Part shown: piece after piece, positions 54,989 through 63,759 of the stretch
How positions within the stretch are numbered: position 1 is the stretch's first letter
Layout: the number at the start of each line of letters is the position of its first letter
Origin: Sphaerotilus uruguayifluvii
GTDB taxonomy: Bacteria > Pseudomonadota > Gammaproteobacteria > Burkholderiales > Burkholderiaceae_C
Length of the DNA: 64,000 bases
Direction: 5' to 3'
Assembly: GCF_013294065.1 (NCBI RefSeq)
Contig: NZ_JABSNM010000002.1
Location: 62,001-126,000, forward strand
Made by a program: the position numbers and the translations under genes
Notes under the pieces: generated by a model
The model's database searches: none
The model's input: only the letters and a program-made list of their open reading frames with translations
Told to the model about the DNA's origin: nothing

Positions 54989-55467
54989 GACGGCACCACT
55001 TCCTCGCCGCGCAGATTGGCGACGATGTGTTCGATCGAGAACAGCACGATCAGCACGCCGGCGATGATCACCGGCACATAGTCGATGCCGTCCGGGACCG
55101 GCAGCATCGGCTTCTTCTCGGTCCACTTGGCCAGCGCCCACCGCCAGCCGCCCTGCACCATCAGCACGCCGAACAGGCCGACGAGCGCATGGATCAGCAG
55201 CTCGATGCGGCGCTGCCAGACCTCGGGCAGCAGCGCCACCATCGATTCGAGCCCGATGTGGCCGGCGTCGCGCACGCCCACCGCCAGGCCGAACGCGGTC
55301 ACGAAGAGCACCAGCAGCATCGACAGCGCCTCGGCCCAGGTCGGCGTGTCGTTGAAGATGTAGCGGCCGATCACCTGGTACTGCACGCACAGCACCACGG
55401 CGATCAGGCCGACCACCGCCAGCATCAGGCTGAGCCGGGACAGCCCGGCGCAGAACTTGGTGTACAT
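54979..55467 (-). CDS. TRAP transporter small permease (DctQ)
   Basis: A 162-residue protein with four hydrophobic helices and the R-Y-I-F-N-D-T-P-T-W-A-E segment typical of DctQ. It forms the membrane complex with DctM. It lies 16 bp after the DctP gene. Confidence 0.9.
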   Translation of the reverse strand: MYTKFCAGLSRLSLMLAVVGLIAVVLCVQYQVIGRYIFNDTPTWAEALSMLLVLFVTAFGLAVGVRDAGHIGLESMVALLPEVWQRRIELLIHALVGLFGVLMVQGGWRWALAKWTEKKPMLPVPDGIDYVPVIIAGVLIVLFSIEHIVANLRGEEVVPSWN

Positions 55468-55483
55468 GGTCCTGCGCCTCGCC

Positions 55484-56452
55484 TTACTTGCCGTCCTGCA
55501 CCGACTTGACCAGGCGCTTGAGGTCCGGCGTGGTCATGAACCTGTCGTAGACCGGGCCCATCACCGCCTGGAAGGACTTCTTGTCGACCTCGATGATCTC
55601 GGCGCCGCCCGCCTTGACCGCGGCCAGCGACTTCGCCTCCTGCTCGTCCCACTTCCTGCGCTGGAACGCGACCGACTCCTTCGCGGCGGCGCGCACCAGA
55701 TCCTGGTCGGCCTTGGGCAGCTTGTCCCAGACGAGCTTCGACATCAGCAGCATCTCGGGCGCCATCGAGTGCTCGGTCTTCGAGTAGTACCTGGCCGACT
55801 CGAAGTGCTTGACGCTCTCGTAGGACGGAACGTTGTTCTCGGCCGCGTCGATCAGGCCGGTCTTCAGGCCGGTGTAGACCTCGCCGAAGGGCATCGGCGT
55901 GGCGTTGCCCCCCATCGCGCCGACCAGCGCCACCCACAGGTCCGACTGCTGCACGCGCACCTTCATGCCCTTGACGTCGGCGACCGTGCGGATCGGCTTC
56001 TTGGCGTAGAGCGAGCGGGCGCCCGAGTCGTAGAAGGCCAGGCCGATGAAGCCCTGCTCCTCGCAGGACTTCAGGATCTCCTCGCCGACCGCGCCGTCGA
56101 GCGTGCGGCGCATGTGGTCGATGGAGCCGAACAGGAAGGGCATCGTCGGCACCATGGTCTTGGCGCAGATCGCGTTCATCGGGCTGATGTTGACGCGGGC
56201 CATCTCCAGCGCGCCGATCTTGAGCTGGTCGATCGTCTCCTTCTCGGTGCCGAGCGCCCCCTTGTTGAAGACCTTGATCTTGTGACGGCCGCCGCTGCGC
56301 TGCTCGAGCAGCTGGCCCATGTGGCGCACCGCGGCGACCGTGGGGTAGTCGTCGGAGTTGTGGATGTCGGCCGAGCGGAAGTCGAGCGCCTGGGCCAGCG
56401 TGGCGGCGCTGCCGAGCACGGCAGCGGCAAGAAGGGAATGCAGCCTGGACAT
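55484..56452 (-). CDS. TRAP transporter substrate-binding protein (DctP), uronate-type
   Basis: A 322-residue periplasmic receptor with signal peptide ([11 protein letters not shown] to L-A-Q-A). DctP segments present are [11 protein letters not shown], a central Arg in G-M-K-V-R-V-Q-Q-S, and [18 protein letters not shown]. Beside uronate dehydrogenase it most likely binds glucuronate or galacturonate. The promoter region contains two LacI-type operators. Confidence 0.9.
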   Translation of the reverse strand: MSRLHSLLAAAVLGSAATLAQALDFRSADIHNSDDYPTVAAVRHMGQLLEQRSGGRHKIKVFNKGALGTEKETIDQLKIGALEMARVNISPMNAICAKTMVPTMPFLFGSIDHMRRTLDGAVGEEILKSCEEQGFIGLAFYDSGARSLYAKKPIRTVADVKGMKVRVQQSDLWVALVGAMGGNATPMPFGEVYTGLKTGLIDAAENNVPSYESVKHFESARYYSKTEHSMAPEMLLMSKLVWDKLPKADQDLVRAAAKESVAFQRRKWDEQEAKSLAAVKAGGAEIIEVDKKSFQAVMGPVYDRFMTTPDLKRLVKSVQDGK

Positions 56453-56502
56453 GATCTTGTCTCCTCAGATCGCGGTGGATTGGTCAGATGTCGTACCAGT
56501 GA

Positions 56503-56593
56503 TTAAACGTTTAACCGAAACGCCGGTCAAGACGAGTCCACGCAGGGTATTCACCAGGGTGATCCAGACACATCTGGCACAAGTAAACGTTTA
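56503..56593. promoter_or_regulatory. Two LacI-type operators in the TRAP/LacI divergent gap
   Basis: TTAAACGTTTAA (56503-56514) and TAAACGTTTA (56584-56593) are both palindromes with central CG, 80 bp apart centre to centre. They lie between DctP and the LacI gene, positions that fit autoregulation and repression of the uptake operon. Confidence 0.75.
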
Positions 56594-56620
56594 TCCCACT
56601 GGATAGAATCGACCCTGACC

Positions 56621-57688
56621 ATGAAGACACCTTCCCCAGAAGATCCCATCTCGTCGGCGCCTGCGGACCCGCACGCACGCCGCAGGGCCGCGACGATCCG
56701 CGATGTCGCCCAGGCCGCCGGCGTGTCGACCGCGACGGTGTCGAAGTTCCTCAACGGCGGCCAGCGCTTCACCCGCGAGGTCGAGGAACGGGTCGCGCAG
56801 GCGGTGCGCGAGCTGGGCTACAGCTCCAACCCGATGGCGCGCGGCATGATCACCGGCCGCACCGGCAACATCGGCATCGTCGTGCTGGACGTGCGCAATC
56901 CGCACTTCACCAGCCTGATCCGCGGCGCCTCGCGGCCGGCGGCCGAGGCCGGGCTGAACCTGCTCTTCGCCGACATCGCCGAGGGGCTGGCGCCGGAGCT
57001 GCCGACGCTGCAGGCGCTGAGCCGGCGCGTCGACGGACTGATCGTCAGCGCGCGGCTCTCGGACGCGTCGCTGGACTGGCTGACGGCCTGCGGCGTGCCG
57101 GTGGTGTTCTATGGCGGCCCGCCCTCGGCGCGGGCCTGCTTCAGCGTCGGCATCGACAACCGCGCCGCCGCGGCGATGCTCGGGCGCCACCTGCGCGAGC
57201 TCGGCCACCGGCACGTCGGCTACGTCGGCTTCGGCGGCGCGCGCTGGAGCGGCGACCGCTGGCTCGGCCTGTGCCAGGCCTTCGAGGGCAGCACGGCGCG
57301 CCTGAGCCGCCACGACGTGCAGGCCGCCACCGCCGACGAGGGCGAGCGCGTGGCCTCGGAAGTGCTGCTGCGCGACGATCCGCCCGATGCGGTCGTCGCC
57401 TACAACGACCTGATCGCGCTGGGCCTGCTCGGCCAGGCCCAGGCGCTCGGGCTGTCGGTGCCGGCCGACGTGTCGATCGCCGGCTTCGACAACATCGTCT
57501 ACGGCGGCTACATGCGCCCGGGGCTGACCACCGTCGACACCGGCAGCGAGCTGACCGGCGAGGTGGCGATGCGCCAGCTGATCGAGCGGGTGCGCGGCGA
57601 GACCGCGCTGCAGCCCGGCCACGAGGTCATCGCCGCGCGGGTGGTGGCACGCGGCTCGACGGCCGCACGCCGCCCTGTTGTACGATGA
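56621..57688 (+). CDS. LacI-family repressor
   Basis: A 355-residue repressor. The N-terminal helix-turn-helix I-R-D-V-A-Q-A-A-G-V-S-T-A-T-V-S-K-F-L is at residues 26-44, and a periplasmic-binding-like effector domain follows (G-I-V-V-L-D-V-R-N-P-H-F). It is divergent from the uronate TRAP operon and probably binds the operators in between. Its 3' end carries the FadR-type box. Confidence 0.9.
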   Translation: MKTPSPEDPISSAPADPHARRRAATIRDVAQAAGVSTATVSKFLNGGQRFTREVEERVAQAVRELGYSSNPMARGMITGRTGNIGIVVLDVRNPHFTSLIRGASRPAAEAGLNLLFADIAEGLAPELPTLQALSRRVDGLIVSARLSDASLDWLTACGVPVVFYGGPPSARACFSVGIDNRAAAAMLGRHLRELGHRHVGYVGFGGARWSGDRWLGLCQAFEGSTARLSRHDVQAATADEGERVASEVLLRDDPPDAVVAYNDLIALGLLGQAQALGLSVPADVSIAGFDNIVYGGYMRPGLTTVDTGSELTGEVAMRQLIERVRGETALQPGHEVIAARVVARGSTAARRPVVR

Positions 57689-57691
57689 CTG
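57678..57691. promoter_or_regulatory. GntR/FadR-type box before the FadR-type gene
   Basis: TTGTACGATGACTG, identical to 44863-44876. It overlaps the LacI gene stop and an ATG at 57685, so the ATG at 57733 is the better start for the next gene. Suggests autoregulation. Confidence 0.58.
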
Positions 57692-57732
57692 CGAAGACTG
57701 CCGACTGTCCTGCTGACGACGAGCCCTGCCCC

Positions 57733-58467
57733 ATGACCCTGATTCCTCCCGCCGGCCGCCGCCGTCCCCGCTCCCTGGCCCTCGAGCTGGTCGAGTCGAT
57801 CGGCGACCGCATCCGTGACGGCCGGCTCGCGCCCGGCACCAAGCTGCCGACCGAGGCGGCGATCATGACCGAGTTCGACGTCAGCCGCACCGTGGTGCGC
57901 GAGGCGATCTCGCGGCTGCAGGCCTCCGGGCTGGTCGAGACGCGCCACGGCATCGGCACCTTCGTGCTCGGCCTGGGCGAGCCCTCGGGCTTCCGGATCG
58001 CACCGGAGCAGGTCGCGACGCTGCGCGACGTCATCGCGATGCTGGAGCTGCGCATCGGCGTCGAGACCGAGGCCGCCGCGCTGGCGGCGCAGCGCCGCAG
58101 CGAGGCCGACCTGCAGGCGATGCGCGCGGCGCTGACCGAGGTCGCGGCCGCGGTCGAGGCCGGACGCGATGCGGTCGAGGCCGATTTCCAGTTCCATCTG
58201 GCGATCGCGCGCGCGACCGGCAACCACCATTTCGCCGAGCTGATCGGCACGCTCGGGCGCACCATTATTCCGCGCTCGCGCCTGGATGCCGACAGCACGC
58301 CCGAGCAGGAACAGGAGCGCCGCAGCTACCTGCGCCGGGTCAACGCCGAGCACGACAGCATCTGCGACGCGATCGCCGCGGGCGATCCGGAAGGCGCGCG
58401 CGCGGCGATGCGCACCCACCTGGCCAACAGCCGCGAGCGCCGCCGGCGCATGGGCGGCGACCGCTGA
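57733..58467 (+). CDS. FadR-type GntR regulator
   Basis: A 244-residue GntR/FadR-family protein. The winged helix-turn-helix is at residues about 15-80 ([21 protein letters not shown]). The all-helical FCD domain contains [14 protein letters not shown] and [11 protein letters not shown] 57733 is chosen because the upstream ATG lies inside a putative operator. It probably regulates the garD/kdgD genes through the same box. Confidence 0.88.
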   Translation: MTLIPPAGRRRPRSLALELVESIGDRIRDGRLAPGTKLPTEAAIMTEFDVSRTVVREAISRLQASGLVETRHGIGTFVLGLGEPSGFRIAPEQVATLRDVIAMLELRIGVETEAAALAAQRRSEADLQAMRAALTEVAAAVEAGRDAVEADFQFHLAIARATGNHHFAELIGTLGRTIIPRSRLDADSTPEQEQERRSYLRRVNAEHDSICDAIAAGDPEGARAAMRTHLANSRERRRRMGGDR

Positions 58468-58603
58468 CGCCGCGCCGATCTCGCGCAGGCCCCGCTCATC
58501 CCGTCAGCTTCGTGAAGGTTTCACTGAAGTAGATCAAGGATCGGGGGTGGCATCGGCAGGACCATGCGCCCGTTCGTCAATGGTCAATGAACGGAGCGCC
58601 CCG

Positions 58604-59755
58604 ATGAGCACCACCACCTTCTTCATTCCCAGCGTCAACCTGATGGGCCGCGGCTGCCTGGCCGAGGCGGTCAGGGCGATCGCCGCGCAGGGCTGGCGCC
58701 GCGCGCTGATCGTCACCGACGCGCCGCTGGTGCGCACCGGCCTGGTCGGCCGCGTCGCCGAGCAGCTCGGGCAGGCGGGCGTCTCCTCGGTCGTCTTCGA
58801 CCAGGTCAAGCCCAATCCGAACGTCGCCAACGTCGAGGCGGGCCTGGCGCTGCTGCGCGAGGCCGCCTGCGACGGCGTGATCTCGCTGGGCGGCGGCTCG
58901 CCGCACGACTGCGCCAAGGCCATCGCGCTGGTGGCGGCCAACGGCGGCGCGATCACCGACTACGAAGGCGTCGACCGCTCGGCGCGGCCGCAGCTGCCGC
59001 TGGTGGCGATCAACACCACCGCCGGCACCGCCAGCGAGATGACGCGCTTCTGCATCATCACCGACGACCGCCGCCACGTGAAGATGGCCATCGTCGACAA
59101 GCATGTGACGCCGCTGCTGTCGGTCAACGATCCGGAAATGATGGCCGGCATGCCCGCGGCGCTGACCGCCGCCACCGGCATGGACGCGCTGACCCACGCG
59201 GTCGAGGCCTATGTCTCGACCGCCGCCACGCCGATCACCGATGCCTGCGCGCTGCAGGCGGTGCGGCTGGTCGGCCAGCACCTGCGCCGCGCGGTCGCGC
59301 AGGGCGACGACCTCGAGGCCCGCGAGCGGATGGCCTACGCGCAGTTCCTCGCCGGCATGGCCTTCAACAACGCCTCGCTGGGCTATGTGCACGCGATGGC
59401 GCACCAGCTCGGCGGCTTCTACGACCTGCCCCACGGCGTGTGCAACGCCATCCTGCTGCCGCATGTGCAGGCCTTCAACGCCGGCGTCGCGGCGCGCCGG
59501 CTCGGCGAGATCGGCCAGGCGCTCGGCGCCGACATCGCCGGCCTGGACGACGCGGCGGCGGCCGCGCGTGCGCTGCAGGCGATCCGCGACCTGGCGCGCG
59601 ACGTCGGCATCCCGGCCGGCACCGCCGGCCTCGGGGCGAAGGAGGACGACATCCCGGTGCTGGCCGCCAACGCGATGAAGGACGCCTGCGGCCTGACCAA
59701 CCCGGTGCAGCCGACCTTCGACGAGGTCTGCGCGATCTACCGCGCGGCGCTCTGA
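58604..59755 (+). CDS. Iron-containing (type III) alcohol dehydrogenase
   Basis: A 383-residue enzyme. [10 protein letters not shown] near residue 95 is the cofactor loop. Iron ligands are expected in the segments [17 protein letters not shown] and D-L-P-H-G-V-C-N. It oxidises alcohols or reduces aldehydes with NAD. CGGAG precedes the start. The substrate is unclear. Confidence 0.92.
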   Translation: MSTTTFFIPSVNLMGRGCLAEAVRAIAAQGWRRALIVTDAPLVRTGLVGRVAEQLGQAGVSSVVFDQVKPNPNVANVEAGLALLREAACDGVISLGGGSPHDCAKAIALVAANGGAITDYEGVDRSARPQLPLVAINTTAGTASEMTRFCIITDDRRHVKMAIVDKHVTPLLSVNDPEMMAGMPAALTAATGMDALTHAVEAYVSTAATPITDACALQAVRLVGQHLRRAVAQGDDLEARERMAYAQFLAGMAFNNASLGYVHAMAHQLGGFYDLPHGVCNAILLPHVQAFNAGVAARRLGEIGQALGADIAGLDDAAAAARALQAIRDLARDVGIPAGTAGLGAKEDDIPVLAANAMKDACGLTNPVQPTFDEVCAIYRAAL

Positions 59756-60531
59756 GCGTCGGACGACGCGGGCTCGGGCCGCAGCTGGTCGAAGGCGGCG
59801 GCCAGCGCCTCGAGCGGCTGCTCGGGCAAGGCGGCCGCGGCCAGCGGATCGTCGCCGGCGCGCCAGCGTGCCTCGGCCTGCGGATCGGCGCGCGCGATCA
59901 TCAGCGCGTGATTGAGCTCGTGCAGCCCCCAGGCCAGCCCGGCATCGCGCAGCGCCGACTGCATCGCGTTCTGCACCAGCGCGCGCACCTCCTGGTGCAT
60001 CCGGCTCTGCGGCACGTCGAAACGCCGCCCCGCCGCCGCGTCGACGCAGGCGCGCACGTCGTGCGAGGCATGGCCCCGGCAGGCCAGCGGCCGCACCGGA
60101 TAGATCACGCAGACGCCCTGCGCGATGAAGGGGCAGCGCTGGCGCAGGCCGACCCGCGCGGCCTCGCCCAGGCCGCGGGTCAGCGCGTCGGCCGCGGCGA
60201 CCTGGCCCCACAGGTCGATGCCGCGCTCGAGCAGGCGCGGCGCCACCGCGTCCAGGAAGCGCGCGACCAGCCAGACCTCCGGCGCGCTGGCCGCGACCCG
60301 CAGCGTGCAGCAGGTCGCGCAGCCGCGCCCGCAGGCCAGCGGCGGCTCCTCGTCGTGGCGCAGCGCGACATTGCCCTCGAAGCAGTCGAAGGCGCGCGCC
60401 AGCACGGCCTGCGTCAGCGTGGCCTGCCCGGCATGGCGGCGCAGCGTCTCCGCGCAGGCCGACTGCAGCTCATGGAAGAAGGCCCGCAGGCCCTGGCGGG
60501 CCGCCTCGTCGGCCGTGATCGTCTCGGACAT
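59737..60531 (-). CDS. YkgJ-family cysteine cluster protein
   Basis: A 264-residue protein with the cysteine cluster C-G-R-G-C-A-T-C-C near residue 65, a later C-P-F (near 130), and [14 protein letters not shown]. These are typical of the YkgJ/UPF0153 family, which probably binds zinc or an iron-sulfur cluster. Its function is not established. It overlaps the convergent alcohol dehydrogenase gene by 19 bp. Confidence 0.85.
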   Translation of the reverse strand: MSETITADEAARQGLRAFFHELQSACAETLRRHAGQATLTQAVLARAFDCFEGNVALRHDEEPPLACGRGCATCCTLRVAASAPEVWLVARFLDAVAPRLLERGIDLWGQVAAADALTRGLGEAARVGLRQRCPFIAQGVCVIYPVRPLACRGHASHDVRACVDAAAGRRFDVPQSRMHQEVRALVQNAMQSALRDAGLAWGLHELNHALMIARADPQAEARWRAGDDPLAAAALPEQPLEALAAAFDQLRPEPASSDAQSAAR

Positions 60532-60609
60532 GGCATCGGGCGGCGCGGGCCGCATCAGGTCGGGATGCGGCAGGCTAGTCGCGCCGGCCGCCGCGGGACT
60601 TGAGCAGGA

Positions 60610-61581
60610 TCAGTCCCCGCGCCCGAAGACGGGCTGCAGACCCGCCTGCGCGACCGCCTCGACCAGACAGGCGCGCAGCCAGCGGTGCATCGCGTCGTCC
60701 TGGTGGCGCTGATGCCAGACCATGTACATCGCCAGCGCGGGCACCGGCGGCGGGCCGGCCAGCGGCAGCGGCGCGTCCGCCAGGCCGCGCAGCACGCCGT
60801 GACGCAGCCGCCCCGGCGCGGTCGCCAGCCGCGTGCTGCCCGCCAGCAGCGCCGCCAGGCCGCCGAACGCCGGCACGACCGCGACGATGCGCCGGCGCAG
60901 TCCGCGCGCGAGCAGCCGCTCGTCGATGTCGATCGTGCGCCGCAGGCCCTCGTGCTGCACGGTCACATGCTCGGCGGCGAGATAGTCGGCCTCGTCGCGC
61001 GGCGCCTCGCGGCAGGACGGGTCGAAGAAGACGCGGTAGGTGTCGTCGAAGAGGCGGCGCTGCACGATGTCGCCGGCCTCGGGCGGCCGCGGGGTCAGCA
61101 CCAGCTGGCAGGCCTCGTCGCGCAGCAGCTCCGGCGTCGGCGCGCCGGCCGGAATCACGCGCAGCAGCACGCCGGGCGCCTCGCGGCGCAGCCGCTCCAG
61201 CAGCGGCGGCAGCAGCAGGTCGCGCTGCAGGTCGTTGGCGGCGATCGTCAGCGTCATCTGCAGCTGCGCCGGATCGAAGCCGGCGGCGCTGCCGAAGTCG
61301 CGCAGCGCGCCGATCAGCCGGCGCGCCCGCACCACCAGCACGTCGGCCCGGGCCGTCGCCACGATGCCGCGCCCCGAGCGCACGAACAGCGCCTCGCCGG
61401 TGATCGCGCGCAGCCGCTCCACCGCATGGCTCACCGCCGACTGCGTCAGCCCCAGCCGCTGCGCCGCCCGCGTGAGCGAGCCCTCCTCGTGCACCGCCAC
61501 CAGCACCTGCAGCAGCCGGCCGTCGAGGTCCATCGGGCCCGGTCCCGCCCCTGATTCATCGATTTCGTTCATGTCAGGCAT
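60610..61581 (-). CDS. LysR-type regulator
   Basis: A 323-residue LysR protein with an N-terminal HTH (L-T-R-A-A-Q-R-L-G-L-T-Q-S-A-V-S-H). Alternatives are ATG 61572 or ATG 61533. It is divergent from ligAB with a 76-bp gap containing a CATCG/CGATG inverted repeat, so it likely controls the protocatechuate genes. Confidence 0.87.
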   Translation of the reverse strand: MPDMNEIDESGAGPGPMDLDGRLLQVLVAVHEEGSLTRAAQRLGLTQSAVSHAVERLRAITGEALFVRSGRGIVATARADVLVVRARRLIGALRDFGSAAGFDPAQLQMTLTIAANDLQRDLLLPPLLERLRREAPGVLLRVIPAGAPTPELLRDEACQLVLTPRPPEAGDIVQRRLFDDTYRVFFDPSCREAPRDEADYLAAEHVTVQHEGLRRTIDIDERLLARGLRRRIVAVVPAFGGLAALLAGSTRLATAPGRLRHGVLRGLADAPLPLAGPPPVPALAMYMVWHQRHQDDAMHRWLRACLVEAVAQAGLQPVFGRGD

Positions 61582-61588
61582 GAGTATC

Positions 61589-61604
61589 CATCGGTTTATC
61601 GATG
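61589..61604. promoter_or_regulatory. Inverted repeat between LysR gene and ligA
   Basis: CATCG-GTTTAT-CGATG has 5-bp perfect arms. It contains the T-N11-A pattern of LysR boxes and lies in the divergent gap. Probably the binding site of the adjacent LysR protein. Confidence 0.6.
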
Positions 61605-61657
61605 CTATCGGGCTCCGGATACTTCATCCCACACCCCCCCCGGACGGAGACTTCCCG

Positions 61658-61999
61658 ATGACGATGCCCGACATCTTCGGCACCACGCTGTTCGACGGCC
61701 GCATGGCCCGCCGCGGCTATGCGCTCAACCGCATGTGCTACTCGTTCAACGCGGCCGAGAACCGCGCCGCCTTCGTGCAGGACGAGGACGGCTACTGCGC
61801 CCGTTACGGCCTGAACGCCGAGCAGCGCGAGGCCATCCGCCGGCGCAACGTGCTCGCGCTGATCGCCGCCGGCGGCAACGTCTACTACCTGGCCAAGTTC
61901 GCCGGCATCTTCGGGCTGGACGTGCAGGACCTGGGCGCGCAGCAGACCGGCCTGAGCAAGGACGAGTTCAAGGCCCGGCTGCTGGCCGCTGCCGGCTGA
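61658..61999 (+). CDS. ligA: Protocatechuate 4,5-dioxygenase alpha subunit
   Basis: A 113-residue protein matching the small subunit LigA (139 in Sphingobium). It contains A-L-N-R-M-C-Y-S-F-N near residue 22 and the G-G-N-V-Y-Y-L-A-K-F-A-G segment near 72. It covers the active site of the catalytic subunit. It lies 66 bp before ligB. The alpha subunit has no metal ligands. Confidence 0.9.
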   Translation: MTMPDIFGTTLFDGRMARRGYALNRMCYSFNAAENRAAFVQDEDGYCARYGLNAEQREAIRRRNVLALIAAGGNVYYLAKFAGIFGLDVQDLGAQQTGLSKDEFKARLLAAAG

Positions 62000-62065
62000 C
62001 GCGCCGCGCGCCGGACTCGACGCCCTCCCGACCTCCCCAGACCTTCAGCTCACCAGGATTTCCCC

Positions 62066-62905
62066 ATGGCCCAGATCATCGGCGGCATCAACACCTCGCA
62101 CGTCCCGGCCATCGGCCGCGCCATCCACCGCGGCCTGCAGGACGACCCGTACTGGAAGCCCTTCTTCGACGGCTACCGCCCGGTCCACCACTGGCTGGCC
62201 GAGGCCCGCCCGGACGTGGTGGTGGTCTTCTACAACGACCACGGCCTGAACTTCTTCCTCGACAAGATGCCGACCTTCGCGATCGGCACCGCCCCGAGCT
62301 ACAGCAATGCCGACGAGGGCTGGGGCATCCCGCAGGTGCCCGCCTTCAGCGGCGATCAGGACCTGTCCTGGCACCTGGTCGAGTCGCTGACCGAGGCCGA
62401 GTTCGACCTGACCACCTGCCAGGAGATGGTGGTCGATCACGCCTTCACGCTGCCGATGGCGCTGCTGTGGCCCGACCAGACCTGGCCGGTCAAGGTGGTG
62501 CCGATCTGCATCAACACCGTGCAGTTCCCGCTGCCGACGGCCGCGCGCTGCTGGAAGCTGGGTCAGGCGGTGGGCCGGGCGATCCGGTCCTGGGAATCCG
62601 ATGTCCGTGTCATGGTGCTGGGCACCGGCGGCCTGTCGCACCAGCTCGACGGCGAGCGCGCCGGCTTCATCAACAAGGAATTCGACCTGCAGTTCATGGA
62701 CAGCCTGGTGAAGGACCCGACCTGGTCGACGCGCTTCAGCATCCACGAGCTGGTCGAGAAGGCCGGCACCCAGGGCCTCGAGCTGCTGATGTGGCTGGCC
62801 ACCCGCGGCGCGCTGGGCGAGTCGGTGCGCGAGCTGCACCGCAACTACCACATCCCGATCTCGAACACCGCCTCGGGCCTGATGCTGCTGGAGCCGAGCC
62901 CCTGA
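62066..62905 (+). CDS. ligB: Protocatechuate 4,5-dioxygenase beta (catalytic) subunit
   Basis: A 279-residue type II extradiol dioxygenase. Iron ligands are expected at H12 (N-T-S-H-V-P-A) and H59 (Y-N-D-H-G), plus a later Glu. V-D-H-A-F-T, G-T-G-G-L-S-H-Q-L and F-I-N-K-E-F-D match LigB (302 residues). It opens protocatechuate to 4-carboxy-2-hydroxymuconate semialdehyde. The rest of the 4,5-cleavage pathway is not in the window. Related substrates such as gallate cannot be ruled out. Confidence 0.92.
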   Translation: MAQIIGGINTSHVPAIGRAIHRGLQDDPYWKPFFDGYRPVHHWLAEARPDVVVVFYNDHGLNFFLDKMPTFAIGTAPSYSNADEGWGIPQVPAFSGDQDLSWHLVESLTEAEFDLTTCQEMVVDHAFTLPMALLWPDQTWPVKVVPICINTVQFPLPTAARCWKLGQAVGRAIRSWESDVRVMVLGTGGLSHQLDGERAGFINKEFDLQFMDSLVKDPTWSTRFSIHELVEKAGTQGLELLMWLATRGALGESVRELHRNYHIPISNTASGLMLLEPSP

Positions 62906-62936
62906 ACCCGCGGCGTGGCGGTATGCTTGCGGCCCC

Positions 62937-63638
62937 ATGAACGAACTCGAACGTCCATCCCCCGCTCCGCGCCGCCGCCGCGCCCCCAAGACGCCGGCCG
63001 TCGCGGTGGTCGCCGAGCCCGGTCGCACCAACGACCCCGAGGCCACGATGGCCGACATCCTCGATGTCGCCACCCGCGAGTTCGCCGACAAGGGCCTGGC
63101 CGGCGCGCGCATCGACGAGATCGCCGCCGCCACGCGCACCAGCAAGCGGATGATCTACTACTACTTCGGCAGCAAGGAAGGCCTGTACGTGGCCGTGCTG
63201 GAGGAGGCCTACCGGCGCATCCGCCACATCGAGACCGACCTGCATCTCGAGGACCTCGACCCGGAGACCGCGCTGCGCCGCCTGGTGGCCTTCACCTGCG
63301 ACTACCAGCGCCAGAACCCGGACTTCATCCGCCTGGTCATGAACGAGAACATGCACCGCGGCGAGTTCCTCGAGCAGTCGAAGCAGATCCAGCAGCTCAA
63401 CGTGCCGGCGATCAACCTGCTGCGCACCGTCTACGAGCGGGGCGTGCGCGAAGGCGTCTTCCGCTGCGGCCTCGACCCGATCGACCTGCACATGTCGATC
63501 TCGGCGCTGTCGGTCTTCAACGTCTCCAACCGCCACACCTTCTCGCTCATCTTCAAGCACGACTTCGACGACCCGGCCACCATCGAGCACCGCCGCGACA
63601 GCATCGTCGAGATGATCGTGCGCTTCGTGCGGGCCTGA
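62937..63638 (+). CDS. TetR-family regulator
   Basis: A 233-residue TetR protein. Residues 1-35 are Pro/Arg-rich and probably flexible. The HTH is near 40-90 (I-D-E-I-A-A-A-T-R-T-S-K-R-M-I-Y-Y-Y-F). The ligand domain is RutR/TetR_C-like, with M-N-E-N-M-H. It lies after ligB and before a TRAP transporter, with a putative operator between. Confidence 0.88.
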   Translation: MNELERPSPAPRRRRAPKTPAVAVVAEPGRTNDPEATMADILDVATREFADKGLAGARIDEIAAATRTSKRMIYYYFGSKEGLYVAVLEEAYRRIRHIETDLHLEDLDPETALRRLVAFTCDYQRQNPDFIRLVMNENMHRGEFLEQSKQIQQLNVPAINLLRTVYERGVREGVFRCGLDPIDLHMSISALSVFNVSNRHTFSLIFKHDFDDPATIEHRRDSIVEMIVRFVRA

Positions 63639-63679
63639 GGACATTCCCGCAAACCTAGGGTTCTCACTAGGTCAGGAAA

Positions 63680-63693
63680 ACTAACCAGTTCGT
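63680..63693. promoter_or_regulatory. Putative TetR operator upstream of the TRAP gene
   Basis: ACTAAC-CA-GTTCGT is an inverted repeat with one mismatch per arm. Just upstream, ACCTAG and CTAGGT (63653-63672) form a second perfect 6-bp-arm repeat with an 8-bp spacer. Both lie in the 121-bp gap. Confidence 0.5.
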
Positions 63694-63759
63694 ACATTAC
63701 AACTCCTCGGCGACGGCAATCTCGGTCCGTGCGCCACGGCATGACACGAGGAGAACGTG

